DNA from: CAZMXP01 sp964570285
Lineage (GTDB): Bacteria > Planctomycetota > PLA2
Assembly (NCBI GenBank): GCA_964570285.1
Contig: CAZMXP010000001.1
Span: 140,586-204,585 of the forward strand
Length of the DNA: 64,000 nucleotides
Direction: 5' to 3'
Shown here piece after piece: positions 8,232 to 16,582 of this stretch. Position 1 is the stretch's first letter. Every line of letters begins with the position of its first letter. Made by a program: the position numbers and the translations under genes. The notes beneath the pieces are model-generated. The model was not told where the DNA came from and did not search any database. It saw nothing but the letters and a program-made list of their open reading frames with translations.

Positions 8232-10367
8232 ATGGCGGCGCGGATGAAACGCACGCTTGCATTGCTTGCATTGTTGCTGCTCGCCGTCTCCCTCGTCGGC
8301 GTGAGCGTCTACCGGGGGGAGCGATCGGATGGGGGCGCGGGGGAAGGCGCGCGCCCCCGCGCCCCCGCCGCCCCGCGCGCCGACGCGGTGGAGAGGCCCT
8401 CCGCCGACCGCGACGCGTACGTCACCGGCGTGCTGGTCGAGGACCTGCCCTCCGACTGCGCCGACCGCGGCGGCGTGCGCGCGTTGCTGATCGGCGAGGG
8501 GGCGTTGCTGCGGGAGGATCGCCTGCCCTCCGGCGCCTTTGTCCTGCGCTACGCGCGTAGCGGCGGGAGCCATACGCTGCGCCTCGGCGGGGAGCGTCTC
8601 GTCACGCAGGAGTTCGGGCTGCCGCACGAGCGGACCGACCTCGGGGAGATCCGACTGCGGCGCTCGGTCTCGTTCGGCGGGCGCGTGCTCGACCTCGACG
8701 GCCGCCCCCTCGAGGGCGTGGTCGTCACGGCGTCGCAGGAGGGCGCGCTCACCGAGGGCGCTCCGACCGGACCCGACGGCGCGTTCAGGGTCGAGTTTGG
8801 CGGCGGCGCCTCGCTCGCGACGCAACCTGACGGGACGCTCTACCGCGTGCTGCTCTACGCGCGGCGCGGCAGCACCTGGGGGGGCCCCTACTACGCGACG
8901 CGGCGCGGCTTCGACATGAACGAGGAACTCCGGATCCGGCTGAGCGAGGATCCGGTCCTCCGCCTGCTCAGCGGCGAGGGGCGGGCGCCGCTGCGGGAGG
9001 CCACGGTGGTGTTGCGGCAGCGCCCGCCGGAATCGGGTGTCGATCCGGGGATGGCCTGCGCCCGCGCCATCAGCGACGGCGACGGGAGGGTGACGCTGGC
9101 TTGGCCGCCGTGGGTCGACGAGGGGCACCTCGAGGTCTGCACGCTGGAGGGAGAGTCGACCTTCCTGACGGCGCTGCGCTCCGATGTGTTCGCGAGTGCT
9201 GTCTACACGCTCGCCCTCGACGAGGGGAACACGGTGCGCGTGAGGCTCCGCGTGGTGGACGACACCCCCCCGACCGGCGTGCGCGTGCGCGTCGACGGGG
9301 TCTGGTCGCCCTACGGCGTCACCGAACGCGGCCCCGAGGGGGGCGCGACCGACCTCACGCTGATGGCGACGGCGCCCGAGAGCGGCGAGATCGAGTGGCG
9401 CTTTGTCGCCGAACGCCAGCCCGGAGGATGCTTCCTGCCCCACCGCTGGATCTGCGAGGACAGGCGCGGCGGGGCACCGCGCCTTCTCCAGTGCGACTAC
9501 GAAGACTCCGAGCCCCCTCACGTGCTCCCCGGCGGCACCCTCGACCCGATCCGCCTCGGCGACGCGCCGCAGGGGGCCGACCTGCTGCTGGTGCGCTTCT
9601 CGTCGTCGACCGGGAGGCCGCCCCTCTGCCTCTTCGCCTACCCCGGGGGCGACGGCACGTCGCTCTTGGCCAACGGGGCGGGCGACCGCTGGCGCTACTT
9701 CGTGCGCCATGTGCGCGAGGAGTGGGCCTCGCACGAGACGCTCGACCTCTCCTTCGTGCTCGCCGGTCCGCGCATCGCGAAGGTGCGCCTTGCGACGAGG
9801 GAGTTGATCCGGGCGGTCGACGCGGGCGAGGAGTTGTCCGTGTCCGTGCCGGCGGAGGCGGCGGTGGGCCGCGTGCGCATCGTCGACCCGGAGGGCGCCC
9901 CGGTGCCTTCGGCCTACGTGCAGGTCTCGCCCCCGGGCCCCCTCGCGTTCGCCCTCACTTCGTCGAGCGTGACCGACGCGGAGGGCCGTGCCGAGTTCCC
10001 CTACGATCCGGGCGCCGGCGTCTGGCGCCTCATCGCCGTCGACCGCCGCACGCAGGCGGGGGCGCTCGTGCCGGAATGGTTCGACGGCGGCCGGGAGCGC
10101 ACGGTCCATCTCGAGCGCGCGAAGTCGATCGCGTTCCACATCGCGCAGGAGGGCGATCGCCGGATCCGGGCCCAGATCCTGAGCCCGAGCTTCGAGCTGG
10201 CCCCCTTCCACGACCTCGCACCGGACCGCAACGGCCTCTGCCGCACCCCGCCCATCGCGCCCGCCCTCTACCGGCTCCATGTGTACGCCCACCCGGGGGG
10301 AGCGCTGCTCCCGGGCGGCCTGCCGCTCGACCAGATCGAGGAGGGCTCCACCCTCACCCTCCGCTAG
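8232..10367 (+). CDS. Secreted protein with carboxypeptidase-regulatory-like domains
   Basis: 711 residues (707 if the second ATG at 8244 is used). A signal peptide or anchor follows (KRTLALLALLLLAVSLVGV), then a mature region rich in beta strands. Residues about 145-190 have a CarboxypepD_reg signature (GRVLDLDGRPLEGVVVT followed by PTGPDGAF); a second such unit lies near 540-590 (VRIVDPEGAPVPSAYVQVS then TDAEGRAEFPY). No catalytic residues are recognised. Such multi-domain proteins are abundant in Planctomycetota and are presumed to bind polysaccharide or protein outside the membrane, but the function is unknown. The stop codon is the first part of a palindromic repeat (10367-10399). Confidence 0.75.
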   Translation: MAARMKRTLALLALLLLAVSLVGVSVYRGERSDGGAGEGARPRAPAAPRADAVERPSADRDAYVTGVLVEDLPSDCADRGGVRALLIGEGALLREDRLPSGAFVLRYARSGGSHTLRLGGERLVTQEFGLPHERTDLGEIRLRRSVSFGGRVLDLDGRPLEGVVVTASQEGALTEGAPTGPDGAFRVEFGGGASLATQPDGTLYRVLLYARRGSTWGGPYYATRRGFDMNEELRIRLSEDPVLRLLSGEGRAPLREATVVLRQRPPESGVDPGMACARAISDGDGRVTLAWPPWVDEGHLEVCTLEGESTFLTALRSDVFASAVYTLALDEGNTVRVRLRVVDDTPPTGVRVRVDGVWSPYGVTERGPEGGATDLTLMATAPESGEIEWRFVAERQPGGCFLPHRWICEDRRGGAPRLLQCDYEDSEPPHVLPGGTLDPIRLGDAPQGADLLLVRFSSSTGRPPLCLFAYPGGDGTSLLANGAGDRWRYFVRHVREEWASHETLDLSFVLAGPRIAKVRLATRELIRAVDAGEELSVSVPAEAAVGRVRIVDPEGAPVPSAYVQVSPPGPLAFALTSSSVTDAEGRAEFPYDPGAGVWRLIAVDRRTQAGALVPEWFDGGRERTVHLERAKSIAFHIAQEGDRRIRAQILSPSFELAPFHDLAPDRNGLCRTPPIAPALYRLHVYAHPGGALLPGGLPLDQIEEGSTLTLR

Positions 10368-10399
10368 CGGGACAAAGGGGTCAGACCCCGTTGTCCCGC
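10367..10399. repeat. REP-like palindrome, copy 1
   Basis: Two nested perfect inverted repeats: outer arms GCGGGACAA / TTGTCCCGC and inner GGGGTC-A-GACCCC. It overlaps the last base of the preceding TAG stop codon and could act as a transcription terminator, though no U-tract follows. A near-identical copy is at 13056-13088; both are preceded by CCGCTAG. Confidence 0.8.
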
Positions 10400-10410
10400 C
10401 GTTGTGCCGG

Positions 10411-10425
10411 TACCATGGTCGGATG
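10411..10425 (+). promoter_or_regulatory. Leaderless-type -10 element, kinase gene
   Basis: TACCAT at 10411-10416 is followed by six bases (GGTCGG) and the ATG. No Shine-Dalgarno is present. Confidence 0.55.
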
Positions 10426-13056
10426 CTCGCGCGGAGCATCGCCGAACAGGCGTTGCGCCTTCCCCCCCAGCAGCGCGCCGCCTATCTCGACAGCGCCTGC
10501 GGCACCGACCGCGAACTCCGCACCACGGTGGAGGAACTGCTGCGGCGGCAGGAGTCGGCGACGATCCTCCCGCAGGCCCCCGAGCCCCCCGAGGATCGCC
10601 CCGCGCCGGAGGCCCAAGTCCGCCGCATCGGCCCCTACACGATCCTGAAGCCCCTCGGCGAGGGCGGCATGGGCATCGTCTACCTGGCCGAGCAGAGCAG
10701 CCCGCGGCGCACCGTTGCGTTGAAGGTCGTGCGCCCCCACCTCGCGACGCCGCGGCTCCTGCGCCGCTTCGACCTCGAGGTACAGACGCTCGGGCGACTG
10801 CAGCACCCGGGCATCGCGCAGATCCACGAGGCGGGCGTCGCCGAGACGCCGTTCGGCGCGCAGCCCTACTTCGCGATGGAACTCGTCGAGGGGCTCACGC
10901 TGGTGCGCCATGCCGACGAGCGCGGGCTCGGCACGCGCGAGCGCCTCGCGCTGGTGGCGCGGGTCTGCGCGGCGGTGCAGTATGCGCACACCCGCGGCAT
11001 CATCCACAGGGACCTGAAGCCGGGCAACATCATCGTCGACGCGAGCGGCCAGCCGAAGGTGCTCGACTTCGGCGTCGCGCGCGCGATCGAGAGCGAGGCG
11101 TCGAACACGATGCAGACCGAGGCGGGGCAGATGGTGGGCACGCTGCCCTACATGAGCCCGGAGCAGGTCGCGGGCGACCCCGACGCCGTCGACACGCGCA
11201 CCGACGTCTACGCCCTCGGCGTGATCCTCTACGAGCTGCTCGCGGGGCGGCTGCCGCACGAGTTCGCGACGCGCTCGTTCACCGAGATGGTGCGGACCGT
11301 CGGCGCGGGACCGACGGTGCCGCTCGTCTCGGTGCGGCCCGACCTGCGCGGCGACATCGCGACGATCGTCGGCCGCGCCCTCGAGCCGAGCCGCGACCGG
11401 CGCTACCAGAGCGCCGCGGAACTCGCGGGGGACCTGGAGCGGTTCCTGCGGAGCGAGCCGATCCTCGCGCGGCCGGCGAGCCCGCTCTACGTGCTCGCGA
11501 AGTTCGCGCAGCGCAACCGCGCGCTCGTCGCCGGCGCGCTCGCGGTGCTGCTCGTGCTCGCGCTCGGCGTCGCGGGCACGATCTGGCAGATGGTGCGCGC
11601 GACACGGCAGCGCGACCGCGCGATCTCGGCGGAGTCGCTCGCCGAGCAGCGGCGCCTCGAGGCGCAGGAGGAGGCCGACACCGCCAACGCGATCAACGAC
11701 TTCCTGAACAGCATGCTCGCGTCGGCGGACCCCGAGGAGAACAGGAACCGCGACCTGACGGTGCGCGAGATGATCGACCTCGCGGTGCCGCAGATCGGCG
11801 ACCGTTTCAGGGGGCGCGCGGCCGTCGAGGCGCGGCTGCGCTCGACGATCGGCAGCGCCTATCAGCACCTCGGCGAGTACGAGAAGGCGCTGCCGCAGGC
11901 GGAGCTGACCCGAGAGCGATTGGAGGGGGCCTTGGGGGCCGACCACCGGCTGACGATCGGCGCGACGCGCAACGTCGCGTCGATCCACGCCGATGCGGGG
12001 CGCCTGGGCGAGGCGGAGGCGCTGTTGCAACGGGTGTTGCAGCGCCTGGAAGCGCTCTTCGGCCCCGACGACGAGGACACCTTCTTCACGAGGGCCGACC
12101 TCGCGCGGGTCTACGCCGACGAGGGGCGGCTGGTGGAGGCGGAGGCGCTCTTCCGCGACAGCATCGAGCGCGCGCGCCGCGTCGTCGGCCTCGCCCATCC
12201 GCGCCTTCTGGTCCTGCTGCACAACCTCGCGACGACGATCAAGCAGCAGGGCCGCCTTGCCGAGGCGGAGGTGGCGCTGCGCGAGTCGCTGGCCGCCCGC
12301 GAGGCCGCCTACGGGCCCGACCACCCGGAGACGCTCTACTCGATGAACAACCTCGCCGCCGCGCTGGTCGAGCGCGGGGCTGCGGAGGAGGCGGAGGCGC
12401 TGCTACGCCGCACGATCGCCGGCCGCGAGCGCGTGCTCGGCCCCGACCACCCGAGCACGATCACGTCGCGCAGCAACCTGAGCCACCTGTTGATCACGCA
12501 GGGGCGCCTCGCGGAGGCGGAGCCGCTCGTGCGGGAGAGCCTGCGCGTCAACCGGGCGCGACTCGGCACGAGTCATCGCAACACTCTGGTTGCGATGAAC
12601 CAGCTCGCCTATGTGCTCGAGGAGATCGGCAACATCGCCGAGGCGGAGGCGCTCTACCGGGAGGTCGTCGAGCTCACCGAGCGGTCGACGGGCTTCGTGC
12701 ATCCCGACTCGTTCGGCCCGTTGAACAACCTCGCGAGCCTCTTGCAGCGCGGGGGCCGCCTCGAGGAGGCGCTGCGCCGCTACGAGCAACTCGACGCCGC
12801 TGCCGCGAAGGTGCTGCCGCCGGGCCACTACTACGGGGCCCTCTTCCAAAGCAACCATGCGGAGTGCCTGCTCGATTGCAAGCGCTACGCCGAGGCGGAG
12901 CCGATGCTGCTCGCCTGCCACGCACTGCTGTCGCGGACGCTCGGCCCCGCCCACGCACGCACCGTCAAGAACCTCGGCCGCCTCGCCCGGCTCTACGACG
13001 AGACCGCCCGGCCCGGCGACGCCGCCCGGATCCGCGCCCTCCTCCCCCCCCGCTAG
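10423..13056 (+). CDS. Transmembrane serine/threonine protein kinase with TPR tail
   Basis: 877 residues. Residues 1-45 form the short helical module often seen before such kinases (LPPQQRAAYLDSACG). The kinase domain spans about 69-340: glycine loop GEGGMGIVY, catalytic Lys101 in ALKVV, HRDLKPGN with Asp197, DFG with Asp215, and the APE-region equivalent MSPEQVAGDP. A single membrane helix follows (about 364-390, LVAGALAVLLVLALGVAGT), so the TPR region (about 430-870) is outside. The TPRs are of the NB-ARC/kinesin-light-chain style, with repeats of LAEAEALLR and GPDHPxT. The start at 10423 fits the domain start. It converges with a PP2C phosphatase gene, a likely signalling partner (inference). 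Confidence 0.93.
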   Translation: MLARSIAEQALRLPPQQRAAYLDSACGTDRELRTTVEELLRRQESATILPQAPEPPEDRPAPEAQVRRIGPYTILKPLGEGGMGIVYLAEQSSPRRTVALKVVRPHLATPRLLRRFDLEVQTLGRLQHPGIAQIHEAGVAETPFGAQPYFAMELVEGLTLVRHADERGLGTRERLALVARVCAAVQYAHTRGIIHRDLKPGNIIVDASGQPKVLDFGVARAIESEASNTMQTEAGQMVGTLPYMSPEQVAGDPDAVDTRTDVYALGVILYELLAGRLPHEFATRSFTEMVRTVGAGPTVPLVSVRPDLRGDIATIVGRALEPSRDRRYQSAAELAGDLERFLRSEPILARPASPLYVLAKFAQRNRALVAGALAVLLVLALGVAGTIWQMVRATRQRDRAISAESLAEQRRLEAQEEADTANAINDFLNSMLASADPEENRNRDLTVREMIDLAVPQIGDRFRGRAAVEARLRSTIGSAYQHLGEYEKALPQAELTRERLEGALGADHRLTIGATRNVASIHADAGRLGEAEALLQRVLQRLEALFGPDDEDTFFTRADLARVYADEGRLVEAEALFRDSIERARRVVGLAHPRLLVLLHNLATTIKQQGRLAEAEVALRESLAAREAAYGPDHPETLYSMNNLAAALVERGAAEEAEALLRRTIAGRERVLGPDHPSTITSRSNLSHLLITQGRLAEAEPLVRESLRVNRARLGTSHRNTLVAMNQLAYVLEEIGNIAEAEALYREVVELTERSTGFVHPDSFGPLNNLASLLQRGGRLEEALRRYEQLDAAAAKVLPPGHYYGALFQSNHAECLLDCKRYAEAEPMLLACHALLSRTLGPAHARTVKNLGRLARLYDETARPGDAARIRALLPPR

Positions 13057-13088
13057 CGGGACAAAAGGGTCAGACCCCGTTGTCCCGC
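13056..13088. repeat. REP-like palindrome, copy 2, spanning two convergent stop codons
   Basis: Outer arms GCGGGACAA / TTGTCCCGC are identical to copy 1; the inner arm has one change (AGGGTCAGACCCC). It starts at the last base of the kinase stop codon and contains the TGA (13070-13072 on the minus strand) and the last codons of the phosphatase gene. It may serve as a bidirectional terminator. Confidence 0.8.
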
Positions 13089-14692
13089 TCGAGGGGGACT
13101 TCGAGAGAGGCGATGGTCGTATCGTCGTCGAGGCTGTCCGTGCCCGCGAATCGCAGTAGCGCGTCGAACAGGCGGGCGACGTCGTCGGCCGCCGAGCCGG
13201 AACTGCGCACCACCTCCCGCACCCGGTCGAGACCGAAGCGCTCGCCGTGGATCGAGGGCTGCTCGACGATCCCGTCGCTGAAGAGCAGCAGCCGCTCCCC
13301 GGGACCGAGATCGAGCAGCGCGGAGCGGTAGACGGTCTCGGCGAGGATGCCCGCGGGAATCCCCCCCTTCGCCTCGGGCCGCTCCGCGTCGCCGTTCGCG
13401 CGCACCTTGAGCCAGTGGCCGTGGCCCGCGTCCGCGTAGACGACGCGGCGTCCGGTCGGGTCGACGACCCCGACCCAGAGGCTGACGAACCGCCCCTTCG
13501 CCGAGTGCGTCGCGAGGTAGCGGTTGACGGCGCCGAGCGCCTGCGCCGGGTCGGGGGACTGGAGCAGGGCGCCATGCAGGTGCGACTGCGCGGCGGCCAT
13601 CACGATGCCCGCCCCCGCGCCGGCGCCGGTGACGTCCCCGAGGCAGATCGCCACGCGCCCCCCGGGCAGCGCGAGCGCATCGAACATGTCGCCCGCGACG
13701 ACGAGGCCCGGGCGCATGCGCATCTCGTACCGCAGGCCGTGGATCCTTCCGCTCGACGGCGGCCCCAGCAACTCCTGCGCTTCGCGGGCCGCGCGCAGCT
13801 CGGTCAGCAGGTCCCGATGGCGGCGCTCCGTCTCGGTGCGGCGCAGTCGCGCGAGCGCGAGCCCGTGCAGCAGCGCGAGCGCGGAGCAGAACTCCAGCGC
13901 CTCCCCGGCGATCGGCGGCTCGCCCGCGCGGGAGTCCACGTAGACGAAGGCCGTGACGGCGTCGCCCTCGTGGACCGGGACGCAGAGCGCGGCGCGGATG
14001 CCGAGCTCCACGATGCTCTGCCCCCACTCCCCCTGACCTTCCCCGCCCACGATGGCGGCCTCCCCTGCGGAGGCCGACCGCACGAGCGACCGGCCGACCG
14101 AGAACTCCGCCGGGAGCCCGGCGCGCGTGCGCGAGGCCACGATCGCGACCTCCTCGTCGTTGCCGAGGCGCGCGAGCACCGCCGCACGCGCCCCGCCCGC
14201 CCCCGCGAGCGCGCAGGCGGCGATCACGCCCGCCAGATCCTCCTCGCTCGGCGCGGCACCGATCTCCTCGGCGCAGCGCAGCAGCAGCCGGAGCCGCTCG
14301 GCCGCCCCGCCGGCCACGGGCGTCCGCGGCGCCGCACGCGGCGCGGGCGGGCCGTCATCCAGCGTGCGCACCACCGTCGCGTGCTCCGCCCGGGTGCGGA
14401 TGCGGAAGACGAACGGCCCGAGGCGCAGCAGGTCCCCTTCGCCGAGGGAGACGGGCGTCCGCGCATCCAGCCGCGCGCCGTTGAGCATCGAGCCGGCCTG
14501 GCTCCCGAGGTCGGTGTAAAACCAGTGGCCGCCCTTCTCCGACAAGAGGCCGTGGTTGCGCGAGACCGTTGGGTGGTCGAGGAAGAGCGGACACTCGAGC
14601 CCCCGGCCGATCTTGACGGCGCCGCCGCGCCTCGCGACGAACCGCGCGACCGGCGGGCCGTCGAGGGGCTCGAGGGTCAGCGCATCTTCCAT
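13070..14692 (-). CDS. FHA-GAF-PP2C (SpoIIE-type) serine/threonine phosphatase
   Basis: 540 residues. An N-terminal FHA domain (about 8-95) has IGRG, the SRNH motif that binds phosphothreonine, and a LNGxRL strand. A GAF-like region covers about 120-290. The C-terminal SpoIIE/PP2C domain (about 310-530) has VAGDMFDA, where VGGDFYD is usual, then GDVTGAGAGAGIVMA and GHGHWLKV; the acidic metal ligands in GD and in the last FSDG are kept. Cytoplasmic. It converges on a Ser/Thr kinase gene and would be suited to dock on its phosphorylated partners through the FHA domain (inference). No Shine-Dalgarno; TAGCAT is nine bases before the ATG. Its last residues (DNGV) are encoded by the palindromic repeat, so the repeat has reshaped its C-terminus. 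Confidence 0.9.
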   Translation of the reverse strand: MEDALTLEPLDGPPVARFVARRGGAVKIGRGLECPLFLDHPTVSRNHGLLSEKGGHWFYTDLGSQAGSMLNGARLDARTPVSLGEGDLLRLGPFVFRIRTRAEHATVVRTLDDGPPAPRAAPRTPVAGGAAERLRLLLRCAEEIGAAPSEEDLAGVIAACALAGAGGARAAVLARLGNDEEVAIVASRTRAGLPAEFSVGRSLVRSASAGEAAIVGGEGQGEWGQSIVELGIRAALCVPVHEGDAVTAFVYVDSRAGEPPIAGEALEFCSALALLHGLALARLRRTETERRHRDLLTELRAAREAQELLGPPSSGRIHGLRYEMRMRPGLVVAGDMFDALALPGGRVAICLGDVTGAGAGAGIVMAAAQSHLHGALLQSPDPAQALGAVNRYLATHSAKGRFVSLWVGVVDPTGRRVVYADAGHGHWLKVRANGDAERPEAKGGIPAGILAETVYRSALLDLGPGERLLLFSDGIVEQPSIHGERFGLDRVREVVRSSGSAADDVARLFDALLRFAGTDSLDDDTTIASLEVPLERDNGV

Positions 14693-14707
14693 GCGAGCCC
14701 CATGCTA
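14693..14707 (-). promoter_or_regulatory. Leaderless-type -10 element, FHA-PP2C gene
   Basis: TAGCAT (14707-14702 on the minus strand), nine-base spacer, then ATG at 14692. Confidence 0.5.
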
Positions 14708-14781
14708 GCGGCGGCCTCCCACGGGAGGAGGACGAACCGCGAAGGCGGGCCGAAGCAGGGGCCCCTCGCCTCGCCGCGCGC

Positions 14782-16566
14782 CTACTCCCGCATCACGGGA
14801 TAGAGCAGCCAGCGGTCATCGGGGAAGGGCGTTCTCGCGTAGAACCAGTCGAGGCGGGCCCCCGGATCTTTCGCGAAGGCCGCATCCTTCAGCTTCTCGC
14901 TGAATTCGCGCCGCAGCGTCTCGCTCTCCGCGAGCATCGCCTCCGCCATCGCCTCCATGACGTAGTCGTCGGCGTACTCCGTCCGCTGGAGGCACTCGAG
15001 GAAGAAGCCCCACGCGAAGAAGGAGTCGGGTGAGGCGGGCTCGAGCAGCAGCATCGCGAGGTTGCCCAGCGGCTGGTCGGTGGGCACGCGCACGCTGCCC
15101 GGCGCGAACCGCTCGCGGCGGCGCTCGGCGCGGAAGGAGGCGCGCACCGTCACGTGCCCCTCGAAGGCCTGCCCGGAGAGCGCGGGTTCCACGATGCGCG
15201 TGGCCTCCACCTCCACCTCCCGCGCCGCCTCGAGGCGCTCGAGCCGGATCCCGTGCACCGCGAGGCGCTCGATCACCTCGCTCCACGCGGGCGGGACCCA
15301 GTAGGCCGCGGGCCTCGACGCGGTCGCGGCGGGCTCGCTCTCCACCGGGTTCGGGATCTCGAGCGTGACGGGACGACCGGTCCAGAGCGTGCGCAGGCCG
15401 CCGCTCACCGGCGAGGGAACCAGTTCGCAGGCGACGCCGAGGAACGTCACGCGCGCCGGTTCGCCCTCCGGCACCCGGAACGCGAGCGGCACCGTCCCGG
15501 GACGGCGCCCCCGGTCGGCGGCGATCGCCGCGCGCAGCGCCGCGCCCCCGTGGCCCAGCGTCCGGAGCGCGCTCTCCAGCAGGACATAGGTGCCCAGCAC
15601 GCGCTGGTCGAAGGGCTTGAGCGAGTGGTTCTCGACGAGCAGCGTCGGCAGGTGTCGCGCGTCGCCGTAGCCGTTGGAGAAGCGCGGTCCCATCGTGGCG
15701 CCGCTGTTTCCTTTCGTCAGGTCCCTCGCGTCGAGGGGAAACACCAGGGGTCCGGGGACGTGGCCCATCGCCCGCAGCCCGGCGGAGAGCGCGGGGGTGA
15801 GCGTCGCCTCGAGCCACGCGGCGATGGCGGGCGACCAGGCGTGGCGCCCGTTGTGCCCCCACGTGATGTCGTACTGGTAGTCGGCGCCGTTGGTGACATG
15901 GATGTCGAAGTAGAGGTCGGGGTCCCACGCGTCGAGCGCGCGCACGACGGCCCGCATCTCCGGGGAGTCGAGCTTGGCGTAGTCGCGGTTCAGGTTGAGG
16001 TTGCGCGAGGTCGTGCGCCAGCCCGTGAGCGCGGGGCCGTTCTGGTTGATGCGCCCGGGGCCGAACCGCTCGTGGCCGTCCACGCTGAAGATGGGCAGGA
16101 AGAGCAGGTTCGCCCTCTCGAGGAGCGCCTGCTTCCCGGGGAGGAACGCGAGGTCGCGCAGCAGCATCATGCCCGCGTCCTTGCCGTCGACCTCGCCGCT
16201 GTGGATGCCCCCCTGCGCGAAGAGCGTGGGGCGCCCGTTCGCCCGGAGCTCGCCCGCCGTCCCCGCCCCCTCCTTCGACATCACGCAGAGCCAGAGGTCG
16301 CGCCCCTCGGGGCTCGTGCCGATCGAGACCATCTTCAGCCGCGGCGTGGCGGCGGCGAGGCGCCGCAGCCACGCGACCGTCTCGTCGTAGCGCGGCGTGG
16401 CGGCAAAGCCGCTCGCCTCGGTGGGCGTGATCCAGGGGTCGCCGGCCGGGCGCACGAGCGCGCGGCTCGCGCCGTTCCACGGCGGTTGCGGCGGGAGGAC
16501 GGGCCGGCTCTCGGCGCCGGCGCGCGCGAGGGCGGGGAGCAGGAGGAGTGCGAGGAGGCGGCGCAT
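14782..16566 (-). CDS. Secreted M14-family zinc carboxypeptidase
   Basis: 594 residues with a signal peptide (MRRLLALLLLPALARAGA). Zinc ligands are recognisable: His122 and Glu125 in GGIHSGEVDG and His223 in DIHVTNG; the catalytic Glu is Glu312 in LLVENHS. The C-terminal 200 residues form an extra beta-rich domain, as in other bacterial M14 proteins of this size. It probably trims peptides in the periplasm or outside the cell; specificity cannot be read. It lies 16 bp after the mechanosensitive-channel gene on the same strand, yet has its own TAGAAT six bases before the ATG, so it may be expressed both within the operon and alone. Confidence 0.88.
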   Translation of the reverse strand: MRRLLALLLLPALARAGAESRPVLPPQPPWNGASRALVRPAGDPWITPTEASGFAATPRYDETVAWLRRLAAATPRLKMVSIGTSPEGRDLWLCVMSKEGAGTAGELRANGRPTLFAQGGIHSGEVDGKDAGMMLLRDLAFLPGKQALLERANLLFLPIFSVDGHERFGPGRINQNGPALTGWRTTSRNLNLNRDYAKLDSPEMRAVVRALDAWDPDLYFDIHVTNGADYQYDITWGHNGRHAWSPAIAAWLEATLTPALSAGLRAMGHVPGPLVFPLDARDLTKGNSGATMGPRFSNGYGDARHLPTLLVENHSLKPFDQRVLGTYVLLESALRTLGHGGAALRAAIAADRGRRPGTVPLAFRVPEGEPARVTFLGVACELVPSPVSGGLRTLWTGRPVTLEIPNPVESEPAATASRPAAYWVPPAWSEVIERLAVHGIRLERLEAAREVEVEATRIVEPALSGQAFEGHVTVRASFRAERRRERFAPGSVRVPTDQPLGNLAMLLLEPASPDSFFAWGFFLECLQRTEYADDYVMEAMAEAMLAESETLRREFSEKLKDAAFAKDPGARLDWFYARTPFPDDRWLLYPVMRE

Positions 16567-16578
16567 GGCCGCATTCTA
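16567..16578 (-). promoter_or_regulatory. Leaderless-type -10 element, M14 gene
   Basis: TAGAAT (16578-16573 on the minus strand), spacer GCGGCC, ATG at 16566. It lies between the channel stop codon and the peptidase start. Confidence 0.5.
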
Positions 16579-16582
16579 GGCG

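Noticed and set aside
10279..10422. Upstream start for the kinase at 10279
   Set aside because: Would run through the preceding gene's end and the palindrome; ATG 10423 has a TACCAT element and fits the N-terminal module.
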